The position numbers and the translations under genes were made by a program. Below the pieces are notes generated by a model. It searched no databases. It saw only the letters and a program-made list of their open reading frames with translations, and had not been told where the DNA came from. From NCBI RefSeq assembly GCF_022647325.1, contig NZ_CP071406.1:94641-158640 (forward strand): 64,000 nucleotides of DNA, in the 5' to 3' direction. The stretch is from Pantoea deleyi (GTDB lineage Bacteria > Pseudomonadota > Gammaproteobacteria > Enterobacterales > Enterobacteriaceae). Positions 59,698 to 64,000 of the stretch are shown in pieces. Numbering within the stretch: the first letter of the stretch is position 1; every line of letters begins with the position of its first letter.

Positions 59698-59724
59698 GAA
59701 AAAAAACCGGCGCCGGGCCGGTTT
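59698..59724 (-). terminator. Terminator of the parAB operon
   Basis: On the minus strand AAACCGG and CCGGTTT form a stem with a 7-base loop and a run of T follows. It lies 26 bp after the parB stop. Confidence 0.85.
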
Positions 59725-59749
59725 CTGTTCTTCGTAAGCTGATACGCGA

Positions 59750-60721
59750 TTATTTGATGGTGGAGAGTATCTGTCTGATCGAGGCATCGATCTGCTCGGC
59801 TATCTCTTTAGGCAGGCGGCTGAACTCATACTGTATGGTGCGCTTTTCGTCATTGGTTTTGCGACGCGCATAGGTATTGGCTGTGCTGAACGTGGCCAGT
59901 TTTTCCGTCACCGTTTTGCTGGCGGGAGCCGGTTTCTTTAACTGACGACGGGCACTCCTGAACCCGTTCAGGATGACGCTTTTTTTCTCATCCAGGCTGG
60001 CACTCTGCAGCGCCGCATCTTCATCCAGTCTGTGACGGATCTCACCGGCCAGTTCACTGACATCCACCGCCTCGGCTTTCGCCTCTTCCCAGACATCAAG
60101 CAGCAGCTGATAGTCCTGCAGGGTCAGTTCGGAGACGACCGGAAACAGTTCAATAAATTCGGCAGGAACCGCAGCCGCCTGGAAGGCGCGGGAAACCTTG
60201 GCATTGGAAATCCCCTCTGCTCTGGCGATCTCGGTTTTGCTCATGCCATTCTCGTTCATCAGCTTAAAGCGCAGCCCCAGTTCACGCAGGTTATGCTCTT
60301 TCGCCGTCTGAATATCTGCGGCCAGCTGACGTGCATCACTGAGACTCAGTTCATCTGCGGTCACCAGCACTTCCAGACTTGCCCCGGAAAGTATGCAGGC
60401 GGCGCGGCGGCGCGAGCCGTCCATGATCTCAATCTGGTTTCCGTTCACGCGACCAATGGCCGGAAAAAACTGCTGCAGCGTAATGGTGCGGGTGATCTCC
60501 TGAAGCGACTCAGGCGTCAGCGTGCTCTGATCGCGTCCGTTGATACCGGGGTCAACGCTGGTCCGGGTTGCAATATCATCATGCGGGATCAGCTGACGGA
60601 CAAAGGTGGCCTTTGCCCCCGACTTCAGCGTAAAGGTGCGTGACTGGCTGCTGCTGTCTATCATGCTGGCGATAGCCGAGTCGCCGAATTTGCGGCCGAT
60701 ACGCTGTATAGGTTTGCTCAC
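59750..60721 (-). CDS. parB: Plasmid partition protein ParB (P1-type)
   Basis: 323 residues, GTG start after AGGAG. An N-terminal ParA-contact tail is followed by the ParB/Spo0J nuclease-like domain (IPHDDIATRTSVDPGINGRD, then IMDGSRRRAACI), then a helix-turn-helix (MSKTEIARAEGISNAKVSRAF) and a C-terminal dimer region. It binds the centromere parS and stimulates ParA. Its start overlaps the parA stop by 4 bp. The parS site was not identified with confidence. Confidence 0.94.
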   Translation of the reverse strand: MSKPIQRIGRKFGDSAIASMIDSSSQSRTFTLKSGAKATFVRQLIPHDDIATRTSVDPGINGRDQSTLTPESLQEITRTITLQQFFPAIGRVNGNQIEIMDGSRRRAACILSGASLEVLVTADELSLSDARQLAADIQTAKEHNLRELGLRFKLMNENGMSKTEIARAEGISNAKVSRAFQAAAVPAEFIELFPVVSELTLQDYQLLLDVWEEAKAEAVDVSELAGEIRHRLDEDAALQSASLDEKKSVILNGFRSARRQLKKPAPASKTVTEKLATFSTANTYARRKTNDEKRTIQYEFSRLPKEIAEQIDASIRQILSTIK

Positions 60722-61920
60722 AGGGTACTCCTGATATATTCGATTCGGTCAAAAACAGCCCTGGAGAACTGCTCGGCTTCATGTTTGGCTTTGCGCAGCG
60801 CGTCGGCACTCCCCGGATAAGAGGCCGGGTTAGCACTGATAACAGTGTCAAATGATTCGCCGCATCGCTCAAAGCCATCCAGCCGCGGCAACCCGCAATC
60901 CAGCATCGATTTGGTAAAAACTTCACGCGCGTAGCTCTGGGAAGTCAGATGATCGTGCTTGGAAGTCATCTTGGACATGAAGCCGATATTCGCTTTGAGC
61001 CGTGGCTCGACGCCTTCTGATTCGATCCGCTCCAGCATTTCCGGCAGGCGGGTCAGATACTTCATGGTGGAATGGAAATCGACCTGCGCCGGAGGCGTTG
61101 GCGTCAGCAGGACATCGCTGGCCGCAATCGCATTCAGCATAAAGGAATCAAGGTGGGGACCGGTGTCCAGGAAGATGAAGTCATAGTCACCTGCCAGACG
61201 GTCGATCACATTACGCCGCAGGACCTCTGAAGGCGCCACGCCAGGCAGATGTTCAGCCACCAGCTCTTCCCAGTCGCTGGCAACAAAACCGTCGTCGATT
61301 GACGCCGGGATCACGTCCACACCGGGCATCACGGTTGGCTTGATAAACTGCTCTCGCAGCTGATCGGCATCCAGGTCGTTAAGCATCGCCTGCGCAGCGG
61401 TTTCGAGCACCGAACCGACGCTGTTGGTGTGGCTCAGGAACATGGTGCTCGAAGCCTGAGGATCGAGGTCGATAACCAGGATACGCAGATCGTTGTGCAA
61501 CATAGAAGGGTGCGCGCGCATGCCATGTGCAAGGGTGACCGTGCTGACGGTTTTGGAGACGCCGCCTTTCAGGCTGACAACAAATACGACAAAGGGGCCA
61601 TCATGACGATCGCGATATTTAGGGACTTTACGATGCTGATAAATGTCGACCACGTTCTGAATGGTCAGTGCGTACTGTGACGTGCTGCCGGTCTGTTTTT
61701 TGCCAAACTGATAGCCTGCGGCTTCCATATCGCTGATCGCGGCAACCACAGCATGTTTGCTCAGCAGCGGCATGTTGGCGACCGCATTGCGGGAGAAGGT
61801 CTGATAAAAGCCGGTCTGGTTAAATTCCTGACGTTGCTGTTCAATATGATCGCTGAGTCCATGCAACATGGAGTTGGCACGCGTGGCCATCTCCAGCACT
61901 CCACCATAATCACGCTTCAT
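60718..61920 (-). CDS. parA: Plasmid partition ATPase ParA (P1-type)
   Basis: 400 residues after GAGGGG. The N-terminal about 100 residues are a DNA-binding extension, as in type Ia ParA, and the ATPase begins near VFVVSLKGGVSKTVSTVTLAHG (deviant Walker A KGGVSKT), followed by LVIDLDPQASSTMFL and FIFLDTGPHLDS. It moves plasmid copies apart and represses its own operon. Close in size to P1 ParA (about 398 residues). Confidence 0.96.
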   Translation of the reverse strand: MKRDYGGVLEMATRANSMLHGLSDHIEQQRQEFNQTGFYQTFSRNAVANMPLLSKHAVVAAISDMEAAGYQFGKKQTGSTSQYALTIQNVVDIYQHRKVPKYRDRHDGPFVVFVVSLKGGVSKTVSTVTLAHGMRAHPSMLHNDLRILVIDLDPQASSTMFLSHTNSVGSVLETAAQAMLNDLDADQLREQFIKPTVMPGVDVIPASIDDGFVASDWEELVAEHLPGVAPSEVLRRNVIDRLAGDYDFIFLDTGPHLDSFMLNAIAASDVLLTPTPPAQVDFHSTMKYLTRLPEMLERIESEGVEPRLKANIGFMSKMTSKHDHLTSQSYAREVFTKSMLDCGLPRLDGFERCGESFDTVISANPASYPGSADALRKAKHEAEQFSRAVFDRIEYIRSTL

Positions 61921-61977
61921 AAGCCCCTCTTTATTAATGTTTTTGGCATACTACACAAAAAGCAGCGACCTGCCAAT

Positions 61978-61998
61978 TTTTTAGAAAAATGCTAAAAA
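61978..61998. promoter_or_regulatory. Candidate ParA autoregulation operator
   Basis: TTTTTAG and CTAAAAA arms around a 7-base spacer, 58 bp before the parA start in an AT-rich stretch. P1-type ParA represses its own promoter through an inverted repeat at such a position. Confidence 0.5.
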
Positions 61999-62188
61999 CC
62001 TGGATTTTTCATTACGGAGTGATGTGAAGTCGGGGCGGCAGTGGCGGGGTGTATGTGTCTTGTATGGCTTTATAACGTAAAGCGGAATGATGACTGTAGA
62101 AGGGCGTAAAGGGTATATGCAGGAAAATGGGCTCATGCCTTCTCATTATGCCGTCTGAGCTTCCGGTCAGGATAATGAAGGTTATTTA

Positions 62189-62262
62189 ATGGTGTTTTCA
62201 GCATGAAAATTTCATTAAATTTCATTTAAATCAGTAATTTATAAGAGAAAATGCCTGGTGAA
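62189..62262. repeat. Imperfect long repeat, copy 1
   Basis: Shares ATGGTGTTTTCA, CATGAAAAT, AAATCA(G)TAATTTA and TGGTGAAA in the same order and spacing with 63118-63193. The first two elements form a near-palindrome. Confidence 0.6.
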
Positions 62263-62520
62263 AAATTCCCTTTTGGCTTTTGTGCCACAGATTTCAGAGG
62301 GGTTATTCGTTTAACGTGCATATGACCTCTGAGTCTGCTCTTAAGATACCGTTTCACAAGATACTAAATTACGTACCGGCATCCGCGAGAGGTAAATTAC
62401 CTGACAGATAAAGTGTAATGGGCCTGTTCAGATGATTTATTAAAAAGCCTGAGGCTGATATCGGTTGTTGTCACAATCCGCAATCCCTCGCCACCTTCGC
62501 CATGCATACCTGTTCCATAT

Positions 62521-62534
62521 ATGTAACGTTACAT
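62521..62534. repeat. Perfect 14-bp palindrome
   Basis: ATGTAACGTTACAT in otherwise unannotated DNA of the maintenance region; a possible binding site for a dimeric protein. Confidence 0.6.
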
Positions 62535-63117
62535 CAGTAGTACAAATCGTGGCTTTACTCAGCCAGACCCGTGTTCACTATAGTGGCTGCTGAATTTCAT
62601 TCACCGTTCTGTAAGCAGGGCAGGGTAATTTACAAAAACCGTTCAGTCAGTAACAAAGATCCAAGTACAACTTCGTCAGGTTGCTGTTAATCAGTGCAGA
62701 GGTTTAATGAAAGTGCGGCTCATAAAGATGTTCGTATTTTCGTTCAAGAGCTAACTCTCTGCTGTGCTGATGGTGGTGTCAGTTATTTTTGCGGCTACTT
62801 TCTGTCAGAAAGTCAGAAGCCTTTCTCTCATCATCTTTAATAGCGCGATGCCCGTTTATGCGCGACGCTGTAAAGTTCTGCGGATGTTCAGATACGATGT
62901 CATGGTTAATGCCGTTGTTGTTAAGTCTGACTTATCAACAGCAGTCCCTAAGTCAGCTATTCGAAATGCTGCTTAAGTCTGCATCTGCATAGATTCTGAT
63001 TGTCATTTTTTGCTCCTCAACTCCTTTGTTCTTCTGTCAGGGTTAAACTACTGTCCCTGTAGCATTTCTCATTTATGCCCGATAACCGTTATAAAAGCGC
63101 TGACAGAACATTTCCGG

Positions 63118-63193
63118 ATGGTGTTTTCATCATGAAAATAAAGTAAATTAACTTTTAAAATCAATAATTTACTATTAATTTTTTATGGTGAAA
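63118..63193. repeat. Imperfect long repeat, copy 2
   Basis: Second copy of the element at 62189-62262, with a perfect TTTTCATcATGAAAA palindrome at 63124-63138. Confidence 0.6.
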
Positions 63194-63401
63194 CGTTTCC
63201 GGAGCACTCTTCTGGTCTGACGGCCTGACGCCAGTCTCCTGTTTAGCCAGCATGTTGCGGCAGATGCCCGCACATTCTTCTTTATCGCCCATTTTAGACT
63301 GTTTCAACATTGTATGACCCTCTCCTGTCTGACCGGTTTCTGTACGAACGGTAAAACAGGCTGCGCTTTGACCTCAGTCCATGCGTCTTTTTTTATCCCC
63401 G

Positions 63402-63410
63402 TTATCCACA
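63402..63410 (+). promoter_or_regulatory. DnaA box of origin module A
   Basis: TTATCCACA, a perfect DnaA box, immediately left of a GATC array and five iterons. Confidence 0.85.
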
Positions 63411-63415
63411 GGCCA

Positions 63416-63465
63416 GATCCAATTGTTCGATCCTTAATAGATCAAACTGAGATCCTAAACAGATC
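63416..63465. repeat. Phased GATC array, module A
   Basis: GATC begins at 63416, 63429, 63440, 63451 and 63462, mostly within AGATCC and 11 bp apart, one helical turn. P1 oriR has five such Dam-methylation heptamers. This array probably serves methylation-dependent melting or SeqA sequestration. Confidence 0.8.
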
Positions 63466-63512
63466 CCCGCAGCCCTCCAGGCCTTGTCACACAACGCCTG
63501 AACGGGGATCAG

Positions 63513-63614
63513 TAACCACTATAGCGAGAAGAATAACCACTGTAGCGAGTACAACAACCACTATAGCGAGGAAAGCAACCGCGCTGGCGAGTGACGGATA
63601 ACCACTGTAGCGAG
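63513..63614 (+). repeat. Iteron cluster A (five repeats)
   Basis: Five direct copies of about TAACCACTATAGCGAG start at 63513, 63534, 63555, 63576 and 63599, with 21-bp spacing (last 23). The fourth is degenerate. These are binding sites for the plasmid replication initiator. Confidence 0.9.
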
Positions 63615-63631
63615 TAAATGGCCTTTCAGCG

Positions 63632-63640
63632 TGTGGATAA
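63632..63640 (-). promoter_or_regulatory. Inverted DnaA box between the origin modules
   Basis: TGTGGATAA, the reverse complement of TTATCCACA. Confidence 0.8.
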
Positions 63641-63751
63641 GCTGCTGCCAGGAGCTACTGAGGTACTTTTATGGGGTCAGGTAAGCGAAACGCCTACAGA
63701 AAGTGATCGGCGGGTCAGAGAGTTGCATAGTTTTCAGTCAGAACAGATGAA

Positions 63752-63760
63752 TTATCCACT
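63752..63760 (+). promoter_or_regulatory. DnaA box of origin module B
   Basis: TTATCCACT, one base off the consensus, placed before the second GATC array as in module A. Confidence 0.7.
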
Positions 63761-63765
63761 GGGTC

Positions 63766-63813
63766 GATCCAATAACAGATCCTCATAAGATCCGTGAGAG
63801 TTCCAAAGAGATC
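63766..63813. repeat. Phased GATC array, module B
   Basis: GATC at 63766, 63778, 63789 and 63810, with a degenerate GTTC at 63800 keeping the 11-bp phase. Confidence 0.8.
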
Positions 63814-63860
63814 CCGCCATCCCGCGAGGCGCTGGTGTGCCTGCCTTCCGGCTGTGTCAC

Positions 63861-63961
63861 TAACCACTATAGCGAGTAAAACATCCACTGTAGCGAGACA
63901 ATTAACCACTATGGCAAGTAGATTAACCGCTATAGTGAGTGATAGTATCCACTGTATCGAG
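63861..63961 (+). repeat. Iteron cluster B (five repeats)
   Basis: Copies begin at 63861, 63882, 63903, 63924 and 63946 with 21-22 bp spacing, same orientation as cluster A. The later copies are more diverged (for example TATCCACTGTATCGAG). The initiator gene is expected to begin to the right of the window. Confidence 0.9.
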
Positions 63962-64000
63962 TAGCGGCGGCTTTTGCCTGTTCACATCACGGATCTTCCC

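Larger units (their letters stand above)
61921..63400. other. Non-coding maintenance region upstream of the origin
   Basis: About 1.5 kb, AT-rich, with no convincing gene; short frames near 62764-62992 have no ribosome site. It holds an inverted repeat before parA, a 14-bp palindrome and an imperfect long direct repeat. It may include partition, replication-control or leader-RNA functions. Confidence 0.5.

Noticed and set aside
62764..62992. Two overlapping short frames in the maintenance region
   Set aside because: No ribosome site and mutually overlapping in different frames; likely chance.
63513..63961. CRISPR-like array
   Set aside because: Repeats are 16 bp with 5-7 bp spacers and lie next to DnaA boxes and GATC arrays, which fits iterons.

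Overview
The window looks like part of a large plasmid or megaplasmid of an Erwiniaceae/Enterobacterales bacterium, most likely Pantoea. The reasons are enterobacterial-type coding sequence at moderately high GC, complete sucrose (scr) and 2,3-butanediol (bud) operons of Klebsiella/Pantoea type, and a P1-like parA-parB pair next to an iteron-rich replication origin at the right end. No rRNA, tRNA, ribosomal-protein or intact insertion-sequence gene was seen. The genus is an inference; the replicon type rests directly on the par genes and iterons.

Layout. 1-1321: the 3' end of a chaperone-usher chaperone gene followed by a LuxR-type regulator. 1346-7118: a microcin export unit (TolC-like, HlyD-like and C39-peptidase ABC transporter genes), a DUF1795/Eag-like protein and a glycine-zipper microcin precursor. 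7844-10620: two mirrored pairs, each a membrane-anchored winged-helix regulator with a small one-TM partner. 11066-12906: a ROK sugar kinase and an Rpn/YhgA-type nuclease. 13487-20531: an MipA/OmpV protein, then a two-component system and a two-gene RND efflux pump. 20561-25162: a small protein, a LysR regulator and budA-budB-budC (acetoin/2,3-butanediol). 25356-26807: an orphan flagellin behind a near-consensus sigma-28 promoter. 27143-34343: a CitMHS carrier, a metallo-beta-lactamase-fold hydrolase, a short UvrA paralogue, a vapBC module with a frameshifted toxin, and a PNPOx-like flavoprotein. 34589-43511: a GNAT gene broken by an in-frame stop, then a c-di-GMP/chemotaxis block (GGDEF-EAL protein, small HTH protein, chemoreceptor, GAF-EAL protein, membrane diguanylate cyclase). 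43666-49964: a sigma-54 activator of PrpR type and a four-gene catabolic operon preceded by a sigma-54 promoter. 50552-53026: a small protein, a GNAT enzyme and an exported chorismate mutase. 53058-59536: scrK-scrY-scrA-scrB-scrR with operators and a CRP site. 59750-61920: parB/parA. 61921-64000: non-coding replication region with two copies of a DnaA box / phased GATC / five-iteron module; the initiator gene presumably begins just beyond the right edge.

How the genes work together. Most of the window is a set of self-contained fitness modules for a plant- or environment-associated bacterium: bacteriocin production, efflux, sucrose use, acid-sparing fermentation, an alternative flagellin, c-di-GMP signalling and an uncharacterised hydroxy-acid/dicarboxylate pathway. 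Several depend on chromosomal factors (FliA, RpoN, CRP, Dam, DnaA). The most unusual points are the Eag-like protein inside a microcin secretion operon, the orphan sigma-28 flagellin, the sigma-54 operon whose activator has GAFTHA in place of GAFTGA, and the duplicated P1-like origin module.
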